Source of the DNA: DASZTU01 sp035493835
GTDB lineage: Bacteria > Pseudomonadota > Alphaproteobacteria > Rhizobiales > Devosiaceae
Assembly (NCBI GenBank): GCA_035493835.1
Contig: DATJHO010000047.1
Span: forward strand, 1 to 56,106
DNA: 56,106 nucleotides
Direction: 5' to 3'
Of this stretch, positions 55,680 to 56,106 are shown piece by piece. The notes beneath the pieces were generated by a model. The model did no database searches, had not been told where the DNA came from, and was given only the letters and a program-made list of their open reading frames with translations. Position numbers and translations under genes: made by a program. The stretch's first letter is position 1. Each line of letters opens with the position of its first letter.

Positions 55680-56106
55680 ATGATACAGCCCAATGTGAGT
55701 CCTGCTGCGGCGCGGTCCTACACTGTCGAAAGAGGCGCCGGCTCAGTCTCGATATCGGCGTTTCACGATGGCGCGTCCGGCGACCTTTTGCGGCTGGAGA
55801 ATTTTGGGTTTGTCAGCTTCGAGGCGTTGCATGCCGCCATGACGCAGGTTGGCGCCAACACGGTGATCAATCTGGGCAATGGTCAGACGCTGACCCTCAA
55901 TGGGGTGACCCTGTCCGACTTCACCCGCGCAAATGTGGTGTTCGACGACATTCTGCCCATCTCGGCTACTGCCAACAGCTGGCTCAAGGCCCAGTCGGGT
56001 GCCACCACTATGGGCAGCAGCAAGAACGACAGCTTCAGCGGCGCCGCCAATGCGATCGAGGCCGGCAGCCTCGGCGACGATACCTATAGCGTTGCTTCCA
56101 ACACCG
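55680..56106 (+). CDS. start of an RTX-like secreted protein (partial, runs off the window)
   Basis: The first 142 codons of an open frame starting at ATG 55680 and unbroken to the window end. It contains NTVINLGNGQTLTLNGVTLSDFTRANVVFDD, a motif common next to calcium-binding nonapeptide repeats in alphaproteobacterial RTX proteins. It then has KNDSFSGAANAIEAGSLGDDTYSV, which looks like the start of GGxGxDxx-type repeats. No N-terminal signal peptide is present, in keeping with type I secretion by a C-terminal signal. The full function (glycanase, adhesin, other) lies outside this window. Confidence 0.65.
   Translation, partial: MIQPNVSPAAARSYTVERGAGSVSISAFHDGASGDLLRLENFGFVSFEALHAAMTQVGANTVINLGNGQTLTLNGVTLSDFTRANVVFDDILPISATANSWLKAQSGATTMGSSKNDSFSGAANAIEAGSLGDDTYSVASNT

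Overview
The window is GC-rich and reads as an alphaproteobacterial chromosome, most likely Hyphomicrobiales (a Devosia-like genus is my best guess; no rRNA is present to confirm it). The reasons are the yqeY-dnaG-rpoD macromolecular-synthesis order, ExoY/ExoF/ExoP-type exopolysaccharide genes, an exact TTAA-N7-TTAA (CtrA-type) box, a Pho box of the usual proteobacterial form, and many GC-rich palindromic intergenic repeats. I found no tRNA, rRNA or CRISPR array.

Layout. (1) 1-10.9 kb is core: cpdB (Tat-exported nucleotide phosphodiesterase behind a Pho box), a zinc metallopeptidase, a cupin, carA, then yqeY, a DUF308 membrane protein, dnaG and rpoD, closed by a strong terminator. (2) 10.9-20.6 kb is a glycan locus: a UDP-xylose-synthase-like gene broken by one in-frame TGA, a GT2, an ABC glycan exporter, and a divergent, translationally coupled run GT2 / GT2-methyltransferase fusion / polysaccharide deacetylase / GT2, then an SH3-domain protein. 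(3) 20.8-34.8 kb is accessory metabolism: an MFS exporter, an MDR oxidoreductase, and a tightly packed operon of sugar kinase, polar-amino-acid-type ABC transporter, SIS-domain sugar-phosphate enzyme and ROK repressor, with a palindromic candidate operator at its head. A DUF899 gene pair with a divergent regulator, a propeller protein, an IS4 remnant, a SnoaL-like protein and an XRE regulator follow. (4) 35.6-56.1 kb is a large exopolysaccharide island: exoY, exoF, a frameshifted BY-kinase/chain-length gene, an exosortase-like protease with one apparent substrate, a GTA-head-spike-like gene pair, a WcaF-type acetyltransferase, a HAD phosphatase plus PRPP-binding transferase pair, two acyltransferase-3 genes (one with a large internal deletion), a Wzy-like polymerase, a Wzx-like flippase, three glycosyltransferases, a small coiled-coil protein and the start of an RTX-like secreted protein.

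How they fit. Region 4 contains the parts of a Wzx/Wzy-type pathway: ExoY starts the lipid-linked unit, the glycosyltransferases extend it, acyltransferases decorate it, the flippase and polymerase assemble it, and the ExoP- and ExoF-like proteins control length and export. The least ordinary pieces are the PRTase/HAD pair (a possible split ribofuranosyltransferase), the spike-base/SGNH pair, the exosortase with a His/Gly/Pro-rich substrate, and the 8-G tract at the frameshift in the BY-kinase gene. Three polysaccharide genes carry lesions; whether these are real, phase-variable or sequencing errors cannot be decided from this sequence alone.
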